In this document: piece by piece, positions 28,196 through 36,738 of the stretch
How the letters are laid out: the number at the start of each line of letters is the position of its first letter
How positions within the stretch are numbered: position 1 is the first letter of the stretch
Source of the DNA: Massilia sp. Root335
GTDB taxonomy: Bacteria; Pseudomonadota; Gammaproteobacteria; Burkholderiales; Burkholderiaceae_D
NCBI RefSeq assembly: GCF_001425685.1
Contig: NZ_LMCY01000028.1
Coordinates: 161,899 to 225,898, forward strand
DNA length: 64,000 nucleotides
Direction of reading: 5' to 3'
Made by a program: the position numbers and the translations under genes
Notes under the pieces: model-generated
Database searches by the model: none
Seen by the model: the letters and a program-made list of their open reading frames with translations, nothing else
What the model was told of the DNA's origin: nothing

Positions 28196-28654
28196 TTACG
28201 CCTTGTGCGCGGGCCGGGGGCGCATCACGAGCACGGGCACGGTGGCGTCGGCCAAGACCTTTTGCGTCACGCTCCCGGCCAGCAGGCGCGACAATCCGCG
28301 CCGGCCGTGCGAACCCATGAAGATGAGGTCGCAGTTGCGGCTCTCGGCGGTGGCGAGGATCGCGTCGGCCGGCGCGTAGTCGAGCATGGCCACCTCGCTG
28401 CAGCGCACGCCCGCGGCGGCCGCGGCGGCCGCCACCCGGCGCGCGTGCCCGGTGGCGCGGGTCAGCAGCACCTCGTCGTCGAGGCCGGGATCGATGGCCA
28501 TCGCCGCTTCCGCGCTGGCGATGGGTGGTTGCGGCTGGCCGACGGCGAGGGCGACGATCTCGCTGCCGTTGGCGCGCGCGAAGGCAATGGCGGCCTGTTC
28601 GGCGGCGGCGGAGACGTCGGAGCCGTCGGTGGGCACGAGGATGCGGTCATACAT
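28196..28654 (-). CDS. universal stress protein UspA family
   Basis: A 152-residue Usp protein, first of a tandem pair. It begins D-R-I-L-V-P-T-D-G-S, and the nucleotide-binding loop G-S-H-G-R-R-G-L...G-S-V-T lies near residues 115-132. The start is preceded by a GGAGAA ribosome-binding site. The promoter region (28655-28729) contains a perfect FNR/ANR-type palindrome. The two Usp proteins are clearly paralogous but diverged, so this is an old duplication or a heterodimer-forming pair. Confidence 0.9.
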   Translation of the reverse strand: MYDRILVPTDGSDVSAAAEQAAIAFARANGSEIVALAVGQPQPPIASAEAAMAIDPGLDDEVLLTRATGHARRVAAAAAAAGVRCSEVAMLDYAPADAILATAESRNCDLIFMGSHGRRGLSRLLAGSVTQKVLADATVPVLVMRPRPAHKA

Positions 28655-28713
28655 GGCGTTCTCCCGAGCGTCTGGTGGTCGGCTCAGGATGGCGAATATA
28701 CGCTGTAAATTCT

Positions 28714-28727
28714 TTGATCTGGATCAA
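28714..28727. promoter_or_regulatory. perfect FNR/ANR-type box upstream of uspA pair
   Basis: The sequence is TTGAT, four bases, ATCAA: an exact match to the consensus for FNR/ANR-type oxygen-sensing regulators. It is centred about 66 bases before the start codon of the first uspA gene on the minus strand and just beyond the stop of the MaoC-like gene. A TATATT hexamer on the minus strand (28695-28700) may be a -10 element, but the spacing to the box is not the classic class II distance. Low-oxygen activation of the two usp genes is the simplest reading. Confidence 0.72.
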
Positions 28728-28729
28728 AT

Positions 28730-29563
28730 TCAAACGGTGCGGAAGCTGCCCTCGGCCACGACGCGGCCGCCGCCGCCCACGGCAAAGCTGCCGGCCGCCA
28801 GGTCGGCGCCCAGCACCAGTTCGCTGCCGAGCGGCGCCGGCGCGCGGAAGCGTCCCTCCAGCGCCAGGACGCGCCGCCCGCATGCCTGCTCGAGCTCGGC
28901 GCAGGCGCGCGCCAGGGTGTGCATGCCGTGGATAATCGGCCGCTTCATGCCCATCAGGCGCGCCGACCACGTCCACAGATGGATCGGATTCCAGTCGCCC
29001 GAGATGCGCGCGTAGGCACGGCCCGTACTGCGCGGCAGGCGCCAGCCGGTCAGTATGGGCAGGTCCTTCGCCTCCTGGCGGCCGCGCCGCTGCGCCTGCT
29101 GGCCGCGCACGACGAGGTAGGTGCTGCGGCAGCTGAAAATGGCCGTGTCGAGCTGGCGGGCCACGGTGTCCAGCTCGGCGACGACGGCGCCGTTCTCGGT
29201 CGGCGGGCGGATGGTCACGGTGGTCGACAGCACCAGCGGCACGTCGTGGCGCGGCTCGGCCAGCGCCCGCAGCGTGTTTTCCGTGTGCACCGTGCCGGGC
29301 AGGCGGAACGGGAACGCGTCGTCGAGCATCGTCGCCACGTGGGCGCGCTGGGCCAGCAGGTAGTAATAGGTGAGGGGAATGCCTTCGTCGCGAAAGCCGA
29401 GGGCCTGGCGGTAGCGCCGCAACTGGTGCGGGTCGATGCGGTCGAGGACGTAGGTCGTGCGGGGCGTCGGCACGCCGTGGAAGCGGCGCGGGTGCTTGAA
29501 CAGGGCGCGCAGCAGGACGGCGGCGCCCAGTCTGGGCAGCGGTGACGGGGAGTCGGCGGTCAT
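28730..29563 (-). CDS. MaoC-like (double hot-dog) dehydratase
   Basis: A 277-residue protein resembling acyl-CoA enoyl hydratases of the MaoC type: an N-terminal degenerate hot-dog half and a C-terminal half with the conserved hydratase segment Y-A-x-I-S-G-D-W-N-P-I-H-L and the following H-G-M-H. The Asp and His of this hydratase-2 motif are the expected catalytic pair. The substrate would be an enoyl-CoA or enoyl-ACP. The ATG at 29561-29563 was chosen over a frame 17 residues longer. It lies upstream of the uspA pair on the same strand, separated by the FNR-type box. Confidence 0.8.
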   Translation of the reverse strand: MTADSPSPLPRLGAAVLLRALFKHPRRFHGVPTPRTTYVLDRIDPHQLRRYRQALGFRDEGIPLTYYYLLAQRAHVATMLDDAFPFRLPGTVHTENTLRALAEPRHDVPLVLSTTVTIRPPTENGAVVAELDTVARQLDTAIFSCRSTYLVVRGQQAQRRGRQEAKDLPILTGWRLPRSTGRAYARISGDWNPIHLWTWSARLMGMKRPIIHGMHTLARACAELEQACGRRVLALEGRFRAPAPLGSELVLGADLAAGSFAVGGGGRVVAEGSFRTV

Positions 29564-29693
29564 CGTGGACTTCTGGAACCAAAACCCCATTGTGCCTGAA
29601 ACTTTGCGTTTCATCGCAAGACTTGTGAATTCGGCTCATCCACGCTACCCTAGCGATTTGATATAAAGAATCACTGTTTTAGATGAGGATGGA

Positions 29694-30821
29694 ATGAAGA
29701 AGCAAGCGTTGTTGATGTTGGCGTTGTCCGCGGCCGGCCTGGCCACGGCCCAGGAAACCGTGAAGATCGGCCATGCGGCCGCGATCACGGGTCCGGTCGC
29801 CCATTTCGGCAAGGACAGCGAGAACGGCGCGCGCATGGCGATCGACGCACTGAACGCGCGCGGCGCGACGATCGCCGGCAGGAAGGTCAGATGGGTGCTC
29901 GTGCCGGAAGACGACGGCGGCGACCCGAAGGCGGCGACGGCCGCCGCGCAGAAGCTGGCGGACGCGAAAGTGAATGCCGTGATCGGCCACGAGACGTCGG
30001 GCACGACGATCCCCGCCGCGAAGATCTACAACGACGCGGGCATCCCGCAGATCTCGCCCTCCGCCACGAATCCGAAGTACACGCAGCTGGGGTACAACAC
30101 GGCGTTCCGCGTCGTCGCCAACGACGTCCAGCTGGGCCGCGCGCTGGGCCGCTACGCCGTCGGGACGATGGCGGCGAAACGCATCGCCGTCATCGACGAC
30201 CGCACCGCGTATGGCCAGGGTCTCGTCTCGGAATTCACCAACAGCCTGCGCCGGCAGGGCGTCACGCCCGTCGCGCGCGAGTTCACCAACGACAAGGCGA
30301 CGGACTTCGCCGCCATCCTGACGCGCATCCGGGCCAGCAATCCGGACCTCGTGTTCTTCGGCGGCATGAACGCGGTGGCCGGTCCGATGCTGCGCCAGAT
30401 GAAGCAACTGGGCATCCACGCGCGCATGATGGGCGGCGACGGCATCTGTTCGGATGCGATGCAGCCGCTGTCGGGGAATACGATGACCGACGGCCAGGTC
30501 GTGTGCGCGGAAGCGGGCGGCGTCGAAGACAAGGGCAAGGCCGGCATGGACAAGTTCCGCGCCGATTACCGGAAGCGCTACGGCATCGACGTCCAGATCA
30601 TCGCGCCGTATTCGTACGATGCCGTGATGGCGGTCGCGGCCGCGATGGACAAGGCGGGTTCGAGCGCGCCCGCGAAGTACCTGCCCGAGCTGGCGAAGGT
30701 GCGCTACCCCGGCGTCACCGGCACCATCGCGTTCGACGCGCACGGCGACATCCGCGACGGCGTGCTCACGCTGTACACGTTCAAGGGCGGCCACCGCACG
30801 CCCATCGGCGTCACGAAGTAG
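29694..30821 (+). CDS. LivK-type branched-chain amino-acid binding protein
   Basis: A 375-residue periplasmic binding protein of the Leu/Ile/Val (type I) family. A signal peptide (about 19 residues, ending A-T-A) is followed by V-K-I-G-H-A-A-A-I-T-G-P, the usual ligand-binding start, with G-H-E-T-S-G-T-T and S-P-S-A-T-N-P lining the cleft. There are no permease or ATPase genes beside it, so it is an orphan binding protein that would use a transporter encoded elsewhere. The ligand may be an amino acid or another small molecule. Confidence 0.87.
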   Translation: MKKQALLMLALSAAGLATAQETVKIGHAAAITGPVAHFGKDSENGARMAIDALNARGATIAGRKVRWVLVPEDDGGDPKAATAAAQKLADAKVNAVIGHETSGTTIPAAKIYNDAGIPQISPSATNPKYTQLGYNTAFRVVANDVQLGRALGRYAVGTMAAKRIAVIDDRTAYGQGLVSEFTNSLRRQGVTPVAREFTNDKATDFAAILTRIRASNPDLVFFGGMNAVAGPMLRQMKQLGIHARMMGGDGICSDAMQPLSGNTMTDGQVVCAEAGGVEDKGKAGMDKFRADYRKRYGIDVQIIAPYSYDAVMAVAAAMDKAGSSAPAKYLPELAKVRYPGVTGTIAFDAHGDIRDGVLTLYTFKGGHRTPIGVTK

Positions 30822-30848
30822 AGGCGCGCCGTTGCCGGCGCCGGACGA

Positions 30849-31469
30849 TCAGGCCGCGGGCCGGTCGTCCGCGCGCGCGGGGGCGGGCGCGAGCATCAGC
30901 TCGTCGAGCTGGCGGCGGGCCGCCTGCAGCACCTGTTCGGACACGGCCGGATTGCCCCTGGCGGCGCCGCGCGCCACGGCCAGGCTGCCGATCATGGTGG
31001 CCACGACGACCATGGCGCGCCCGAGCGCATCGCTGCCCGGCTCGTTCTCCGCGATCTGGCGCTCGAACGCGCGCACCATCACCATATAGCCTTCCGCGAA
31101 ACGGGCGCTGATCGCCTTGTCCTGGCGCCCGATCTCGCTGGCCGACGCCGCCATCGCGCAGCGGTTGCCGTAGTCGTCGCGCGACTCCAGCGCCAGGTAG
31201 CGGTCGAGGAAGCGCGACAGGTCGGGCATGCCGTCCGACGTCGCCGAATACATGCGCGAATTGGCCTGGTCGAGGCCATACGACAGCGCTTCCAGCGCCA
31301 GCTCTTCCTTCGAGCGGAAATGCGCATACAGGGCGCCGTGCGTGAGACCCGCCTCCTTGCTGATCTCCGCCACGCCGACGCCGTCGATGCCGCGTTCGCG
31401 GAACAGCTTGCTCGCCGCGCGGATCAGCGCGGTGCGGTTGTCGGCGGCTTTCTCTTTGCTGATTCTCAT
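30849..31469 (-). CDS. TetR/AcrR family regulator
   Basis: A 206-residue repressor-type protein. The N-terminal helix-turn-helix (about residues 10-55) has F-R-E-R-G-I-D-G-V-G-V then E-A-G-L-T-H-G-A-L-Y-A-H-F, which is typical of the family. The C-terminal helical domain would bind an unknown ligand. It is convergent with the LivK-type gene. A short inverted repeat (ATTGT-TG-ACAAT, 31581-31592) lies about 115 bases upstream of its start and could be its operator, but this is weak. Confidence 0.88.
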   Translation of the reverse strand: MRISKEKAADNRTALIRAASKLFRERGIDGVGVAEISKEAGLTHGALYAHFRSKEELALEALSYGLDQANSRMYSATSDGMPDLSRFLDRYLALESRDDYGNRCAMAASASEIGRQDKAISARFAEGYMVMVRAFERQIAENEPGSDALGRAMVVVATMIGSLAVARGAARGNPAVSEQVLQAARRQLDELMLAPAPARADDRPAA

Positions 31470-31715
31470 GCTGTGCTTGTGGTGCGAGGCGCGCGCAGGC
31501 GGGATCGTCGCGTTCCCGTACGGAGGATTATGATTGTGCCTGCGAGTATAGCGCCTGGGAGCGGGGTTGCGCGTCGCAATATTGTTGACAATGACGGATG
31601 CGGGCCGCGGGGACGGCGTTGCACCGTCCCGGCCGTTCGGCCGCGATGTTACATTACGTTCGCCACGGTCGGCCCACCGCGGGGCGGGCCGGATGAAGTG
31701 GAAGAGGAAGGCGCG

Positions 31716-32108
31716 TCAGCGCTGCAGCGAGTCGTCGGAATCGAGATCGTCGCGGTCCAGCTGGTTCCTGCCCGACCGGCTGCCCTGGCCGCCGCTCTGC
31801 AGGTTGCCGCGCTGGTTATCGCTTTGCTGGTTCTGGTTCAGGTTCCCGCTTTGCCGGCCCTGGTTGCGGGAATTGTCTCCTGGCCCGCTGCCCAGGTCGG
31901 ACTGCGATTGATTGCCCTGGTCGGGCTTGGCGCTCTGCTGGGTGCCCCAGTCGCCGCGTTGCGCGTTGTCGCCCGGTCCGCTGGCCAGGTCGGAATTCTG
32001 CTGGTTGCCCTGGCTGCGCCGGGACTTGCTCTGGCCGGCCGACTGCTGGTTGCCCGCCTCGCCCGTGCCTTTCATACCCTTGCTTTTGTCGTCCTGGTTG
32101 CTCGGCAT
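31716..32108 (-). CDS. hydrophilin-like intrinsically disordered protein
   Basis: A 130-residue protein made almost only of Gly, Gln, Asn, Ser, Asp, Arg and Lys, with no hydrophobic core, Cys or Trp beyond one residue. Two short internal repeats (S-D-L-x-S-G-P-G-D-N) are visible. The start is fixed by a strong AAGGAGG ribosome-binding site. The composition fits hydrophilins or LEA-like desiccation-tolerance proteins, which are disordered and protect other proteins. No known stress-repeat (KGG) motif is seen, so the functional label is inference. Confidence 0.7.
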   Translation of the reverse strand: MPSNQDDKSKGMKGTGEAGNQQSAGQSKSRRSQGNQQNSDLASGPGDNAQRGDWGTQQSAKPDQGNQSQSDLGSGPGDNSRNQGRQSGNLNQNQQSDNQRGNLQSGGQGSRSGRNQLDRDDLDSDDSLQR

Positions 32109-32267
32109 AATCGCCTCCTTGATCGGTATGTGAACCCCCATGGTAGGCCGACTGACGGAGCCGGCAATCGGAATATGCGTCAGGAGGCTGTAGGACCTGT
32201 CGGACAGAACTGGTCGGGATCATGGTGTTTAAAGCCACGATACGTCGCCAAATGGGGAACGATTGCG

Positions 32268-32282
32268 TGTCAAACATTGACA
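32268..32282. promoter_or_regulatory. inverted repeat upstream of lacI-family gene
   Basis: TGTCAA and TTGACA arms separated by three bases, ending about 66 bases before the regulator start. The right arm would also serve as a -35 element, although no clear -10 follows at the usual distance. It may be an autoregulatory or other operator. It does not resemble the CG-centred operators found elsewhere in the window. Confidence 0.35.
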
Positions 32283-32348
32283 AAATGTCCAATCCATGGC
32301 GGAATCCATGGTCGGCACGCGTCGCGGCCAGTAAATACAAAAAAGACA

Positions 32349-33377
32349 ATGAGCAGAAGCAGTACAGGTAAGGTCAGGGGAACGGGGCGGACGACGCTGG
32401 AAGAGGTGGCGGCGCACGCGGGTGTATCGACGATGACGGCATCGCGCGCGCTGAGCCAGCCGCAACTGGTGTCCGAGGCGACGCGGACCAAGGTCGAGCA
32501 GGCCGTGGCCGAACTGGGTTATGTGCCCAACCGGGCCGCGCGCGCGCTCGCGTCGTCGCAGTCGCGCGTGATCGTGGCGCTCGTGCCGTCGCTGTCGAAC
32601 GTCGTGTTCACGGCCGTGCTGGACGGCATTCACGACGCCATCGAGCATGGGCAATACCAGCTCCTGATCGGCAACACCCGCTATTCCGATGCCGAGGAAG
32701 AAAAGCTGCTGCGCACCTATCTGCAATCGGACCCGGACGGCATCCTGCTGTCCGGCCTCACGCACAGCCCGCAGGTCGAGCGCATGCTGGCCGGATCGCG
32801 GATGCCGGTCGTGTCGATGATGGACCTGGCCGAAGGGCCGGGCGAGTTGTCGGTGGGTTTTTCGCAGCACGACGCCGGCAATGCCATCACGCGCCACCTG
32901 CTCGAACGCGGCTACAAGCGCATCGCGTTCGTGGGCGCCCAGCTGGACGAGCGGACGCTGCGCCGCGCCGACGGCTACCGGCAGGCGATGCAGGCGGCCG
33001 GGCTCGCGGACCCGCGGCTGGAAATCATGGTGCCGGACCCGTCCACGATCGCGCTGGGCGCCGAACTGATGCGCCAGGCGCTGGACACGTTGCCCGATTG
33101 CGACGCCGTGTTCTTCTGCAACGACGACCTCGCGCACGGCGCCATCTATTACTGCCAGCGCCACGACATCCGCGTGCCGCAGGACGTGGCCATCGCCGGC
33201 TTCAACGACCTGCCGGCGTCCGCGTGGATGGTGCCGTCGCTGACGACCATCGACACCCCGCGTTACCGCATCGGCTACGAGGCCGCGTCGCTGCTGCTGG
33301 ACGTGATCGGCGGGCGCGAACCGCGCGAACGCCGCATCGACCTGGGCTTTACGTTGCGCGAGCGCGAGAGTACCTGA
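32349..33377 (+). CDS. LacI/GntR-type transcriptional repressor
   Basis: A 342-residue repressor. Residues about 15-65 are a LacI helix-turn-helix and hinge helix (T-L-E-E-V-A-A-H-A-G-V-S, then Y-V-P-N-R-A-A-R-A-L-A). The rest is a periplasmic-binding-protein-like sugar domain close to the GntR gluconate-repressor branch. A 14-bp CG-centred sequence typical of LacI-family operators occurs just downstream (33457-33470) and again, identically, at the promoter of the symporter/GH94 operon (43413-43426). That operon is therefore its likely target and a sugar acid a possible inducer. The effector is inference. Confidence 0.88.
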   Translation: MSRSSTGKVRGTGRTTLEEVAAHAGVSTMTASRALSQPQLVSEATRTKVEQAVAELGYVPNRAARALASSQSRVIVALVPSLSNVVFTAVLDGIHDAIEHGQYQLLIGNTRYSDAEEEKLLRTYLQSDPDGILLSGLTHSPQVERMLAGSRMPVVSMMDLAEGPGELSVGFSQHDAGNAITRHLLERGYKRIAFVGAQLDERTLRRADGYRQAMQAAGLADPRLEIMVPDPSTIALGAELMRQALDTLPDCDAVFFCNDDLAHGAIYYCQRHDIRVPQDVAIAGFNDLPASAWMVPSLTTIDTPRYRIGYEAASLLLDVIGGREPRERRIDLGFTLREREST

Positions 33378-33416
33378 TCCGCCCCCGTCGGCGAACAAAT
33401 AATCATCTGGTTGCGC

Positions 33417-33470
33417 TTTACATTTTCTGTGGAAACGTTACACTGACGGTATTGCTTGTTAGCGCTATCA
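33417..33470 (+). promoter_or_regulatory. LacI-family-controlled promoter with two operator-like sites
   Basis: A candidate promoter: TTTACA at 33417-33422, 16 bases, TACACT at 33439-33444. One CG-centred site (33430-33443) overlaps the -10, and a second, TGTTAGCGCTATCA (33457-33470), follows at about +7. The second site is identical to the operator at the GH94 operon promoter. No gene of usable length follows before the terminator at 33547-33583, so it drives either a short RNA or a lost gene. Confidence 0.55.
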
Positions 33471-33546
33471 GCCGATCGGCCTGAAGGTGCGGATAAGCGG
33501 TGCGGGGTGCGCGGGGGGCTGCGCACTCTTCTAAAAATCTCCTCTT

Positions 33547-33583
33547 AGGGCCGGGCGCAGATGTGCTCCCGGCTCTTTTTTTT
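33547..33583 (+). terminator. rho-independent terminator
   Basis: A 9-bp GC-rich stem (33547-33555 with 33568-33576, one G-T pair) with a 12-base loop, followed by an eight-T run at 33576-33583. It would end transcripts coming from the lacI-type gene or from the operator-bearing promoter at 33417-33470. Confidence 0.85.
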
Positions 33584-33661
33584 GGGGCTGTGTTCGCGTT
33601 AAATGCGTGAACTGAATCTGGTTGCAGATTTCACACACATCGTCGAGTTAGCTCATGAGGA

Positions 33662-34453
33662 GTGACGCTGCGCGGCCTACCTTTCGACGAAGTGTTCGCT
33701 CTGTTGTCGGCAGTGCCGCTCTCCGCTGCCGACTTGGTCCGGCTGCGCGAATGGATCGCCGGCCTCGCGCATCCGGCCGAATGTATCGCCCTGATCGAAC
33801 AGGCCGCCGGAGGCCGCCCATGTCCGCGCTGCGGTTGTGGCCGCGTCCACCGCTGCGGCCAGGCGAGCGGCCTGCAGCGTTTTCGTTGCCTCGCTTGCGG
33901 ACGCAGCTATAACGCGTTGACTGGCACGCCGCTCGCCCGTCTTCGAAAGAAAGAGTGCTGACTACCATACCTGCAATCCATTCTCGGATCGCAGACGGTG
34001 CGCGACGCTGCACGCGTCATCGGCGTGCACCGGACGACCAGCTTCAGATGGCGCCATCGATTCGTGCCCGGCGCGATGCGCGACCGGCCGGCAATGTTGG
34101 CGGCCATCGTCGAAGCGGACGAGACCTATCGCCTGGAATCGCAGAAGGGTTCGCTCAACCAGACACGAACGCCGAGAAAACGCGGCGGTGTGGCCACGCG
34201 ACGCGCGATCGATCACGAGCACGACTGCCTGTTCGTCGCGCGGGACCGTACACCTATCCACAGGCCGACAACTGGATACGCTTCGTGCGCACTGGGCTGT
34301 GCATCAATGGACGGGGCAGGCAACCGCACGCCGATGACGTACAAGATGATCTTGCCGCTCGTCGACCTGTCCGGCATAACGATCCCGCCAGCCGAGACGA
34401 TCGTCGCGATCGGCAATCTGGGCGCGATACCCGGCGCCATGCCGTGCGAGTGA
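33662..34453 (+). pseudogene. decayed IS1595-family transposase
   Basis: The first 99 codons encode the zinc-ribbon start of an IS1595-type transposase (C-P-R-C...C-x-x-C pattern). The frame then meets TGA at 33959-33961 where relatives have Trp, and resumes in the same frame with a helix-turn-helix region and the catalytic start V-E-A-D-E-T-Y followed by L-E-S-Q-K-G-S. After about 34250 the similarity fades, and the end of the DDE domain is missing. The left end may lie near 33584, right after the terminator; no matching right inverted repeat was found. The element is dead and marks the left edge of the accessory region. Confidence 0.75.
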
Positions 34454-34815
34454 CGACGAACTCGGCGACCACTGCCACCCGCGCTTGCAATCGGCGAAAA
34501 CCGTCGACGGCAAGGCCTACGCAACGCGCGTGGCACGCAACGCCATTCATCCAAGCAGAGGAGAGTGCGCGCGCCGTGGCCGTGCATGTCGCGCAGCGCC
34601 AGGCCGGCGCCTCACGTCCTGCAGCGACGCCGTGCGGCCGAGGCTAGTCCTCCAGCCCGGCCGTCGCCCGGGCACGCACGGCTGCCATTCCGTCGCCGGC
34701 GCTGCGCCGCCTCGGGTTCGCCGAGGCACGCACCCGGCAGCGACACACCAGGACCACGTGCGGGGGAGTATTGACGCGCGACTTGCGCGGCAGCCGGACC
34801 GCACACGCGGCCGTA
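34454..34815. other. degenerate stretch, no gene supported
   Basis: Open frames here are short, mutually overlapping and rich in Arg, Pro and Ala, as expected of non-coding high-GC DNA. None shows a known fold or a ribosome-binding site. The stretch lies between the decayed transposase and the broken PAAR gene and is probably eroded remnant DNA of the island. Confidence 0.5.
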
Positions 34816-35159
34816 TTAGACGACGTCGCTCCCGATGCCGTCGACATCGGTCAAGGTGGACTCGCAGACGCATCCGCCACTCGTCTTCATGCCGTGCACG
34901 ACGCGTGGCCGCCCACCTGTGAGGACCGCGCATACGACACCGTCGGCGATCACGAAATGTTTGCGGCAGTCGACGCGGGCACCCTTGAACGTGTAGGCGC
35001 GCCCGTGGCTGAGGGCCGTCTCTCGCCTTCGACCACGGTGGCGCCGCACTCGGTCTTATCGCCGACGCGTATGAAGCCGAGGTTCTTCATGGTCGCACCC
35101 GTGGATATCGGAACCTCAATCCCGACCGCGCGCAATGCGTACGTCAGGCGACGCGCCAT
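34816..35159 (-). pseudogene. PAAR-domain protein gene, frameshifted
   Basis: On the minus strand, an N-terminal frame reads ...F-I-R-V-G-D-K-T-E-C-G-A-T-V-V-E-G, the start of a PAAR domain. A second frame continues S-H-G-R-A-Y-T-F-K-G and ends with H-G-M-K-T-S-G-G-C, the usual PAAR tail, up to a stop at 34816. The two parts are out of frame at about 35020-35024, where a repeated AG (CT on the plus strand) looks like a 2-base insertion. PAAR proteins sharpen the type VI secretion spike and carry toxins. No effector domain is recognisable after it. The start at 35159 is approximate. Confidence 0.65.
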
Positions 35160-35379
35160 CGTCGCACCGGTGAGCATGGCGCCGATGACACGGCCGCCGC
35201 GGTTTCGTGCCAGGCATTGTGCGCCCGCCTCGCAGGCGCACGCGGGGTAACACCTGCACGATCGCCGCAGTCCGTTCCCGCCTGCGCCGGACGACCGTGT
35301 CCGCAACGATTCGACCGTACGGACCAAAAACACTTCAAGCCGACCGAGCGGCCCCGCACGGTGTCCCGGCGCGCCATCA

Positions 35380-36267
35380 CTATCTCTTGCCTTTGCAGTG
35401 GGACACCGGGTAGGTCTTCTCGCTGATCTTGTCGTCCCCGGCCTCGCCCGACACGATATTCTCCTGCGTCAGACAATATTTTCCGCCCACATATTTGTAG
35501 ATGTTCATGCCCGAGCTCCACTCTTCGTACACCTCGTCAGTGCTGTACTGCGTACTCGTCACGTTAATCCCTTGTAATGACGCTGGCGCCTTCAGATAGC
35601 GGTTGCGCGCCGGGTCGAACAGCCAGTGAAGTTGCTCGCCATTCTCGATCGGAACGGCCAGGTCGGGATAACCGTCGAAATTTACGTCGCGGTCATCGTA
35701 GTGAAGGCCCTCAAGTGAGGTGAAGATATCGGCGTCGGCCGGAAACGATTGCGCCAGTTTCTTGTCCCTGTAGATATCGATCCGTTTCAGTTTCGCGTCG
35801 AGTCCGCTTGTCTCGATATGGGCGACGATGGCCAGATCGCCCGTCGCCGGGACGGCGGACGCAGAGAAGTCGAGGCGCCGGCCGGCAGGCGATTGCCACG
35901 TGCCGGAGAAGCCATTGCCGGCGATCTTGCCGCTGAATGAGCCTGTCACCTTGCCGTTGACTTTTTCGACCAGCGACACGACGCCGTCTTTCTTGGCGCT
36001 TCCGAACAGGTCGATCCAGCGCGGCCGTTCTTGCGAACCCTGCTTCACGTACGCATAGGCGCCTTCGAAATTCGCTCCCTCCTGTGACAGCACCATCAGG
36101 ATGTGCTTGTTCGACAGCGTGCCTTCGTATCGTGCCGCGCTCTTGGCGATCGGCGTCAGCGTGACACTTTGCGCTTTCGTCGGGGGCGTGCCCGCAAAGG
36201 CGGACGGGATGGCGAGGGCGGCCCCGGCGAGGACGAGTGATGCAATCAACCTTGTAGTCGTGTTCAT
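35380..36267 (-). CDS. XAC2610-like exported protein
   Basis: A 295-residue protein with a signal peptide of about 25 residues ending A-F-A. The C-terminal half has D-R-D-V-N-F-D-G-Y-P-D-L, an acidic calcium-like loop, followed by W-L-F-D-P-A-x-N-R-Y. This combination is typical of XAC2610-type proteins, periplasmic proteins found beside secretion-system toxins and lysozyme inhibitors. The start is set by a GAAAGAGAG sequence before the ATG; the open frame reaches further upstream only because it runs into the tail of a broken neighbour. An immunity or inhibitor role is inferred from context. Confidence 0.72.
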   Translation of the reverse strand: MNTTTRLIASLVLAGAALAIPSAFAGTPPTKAQSVTLTPIAKSAARYEGTLSNKHILMVLSQEGANFEGAYAYVKQGSQERPRWIDLFGSAKKDGVVSLVEKVNGKVTGSFSGKIAGNGFSGTWQSPAGRRLDFSASAVPATGDLAIVAHIETSGLDAKLKRIDIYRDKKLAQSFPADADIFTSLEGLHYDDRDVNFDGYPDLAVPIENGEQLHWLFDPARNRYLKAPASLQGINVTSTQYSTDEVYEEWSSGMNIYKYVGGKYCLTQENIVSGEAGDDKISEKTYPVSHCKGKR

Positions 36268-36274
36268 CTCTCTT

Positions 36275-36722
36275 TCATTTAAAAGCGGGATAGGCGACTT
36301 CGAACGCCTTCTTGCGCTCGACGATGCCTTCAAGCCGCCGTTGACGCGGATAGTGACTTTCTCGACGCGAGTCGGTGTCGCACCGAGGTCGGCCACTTCT
36401 CCCGTGGACGGATCGCACGCCAAGTGCCATAGCTACGGTCCACCTTTGTTCCCGGCCAGCGCTCAGTTAGAAGGGTCATCAGCGATTCACGGGTCTGGAC
36501 CGGGGTGGGACAAGAAAGGGACTGGTGTCCAGATGGTCCGTTGGGCTGCCATTCTTGTGGCAACTCGGCGGTGAATGGCCACCAATAGTGCAGTTCTGTT
36601 GCGCTCAATGGATTGAACGGTTCGCTACCACGCCACTGCAAGAAATCCTCGAGGTTTGCAACGATGACGGGGCCGCCTTCGCAGCCAATTTCGTCGAACC
36701 ATGCAGATCTATTTGTATTCAT
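36275..36722 (-). pseudogene. Imm21-like immunity gene with two frameshifts
   Basis: Three minus-strand frames must be joined to read one protein. Frame 1 (from the ATG at 36722) gives W-F-D-E-I-G-C-E-G-G-P, then H-Y-W-W-P-F-T-A-E-L-P and L-L-T-E-R-W-P-G-T-K, as in Imm21-type immunity proteins. Near 36430 it passes to a second frame with L-A-C-D-P-S-T-G-E-V-A-D-L-G-A-T-P-T-R, and near 36335 to a third ending E-R-K-K-A-F-E-V-A-Y-P-A-F-K. Each switch is explained by a one-base deletion. The protein is probably not made in full. The family name is from memory of the N-terminal motifs. Confidence 0.6.
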
Positions 36723-36738
36723 CTTAGGTCCGGTGTTG

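Noticed and set aside
34771-35250. Plus-strand 159-codon frame in the island
   Set aside because: The opposite strand encodes a readable, though frameshifted, PAAR domain; the plus-strand product has no fold.
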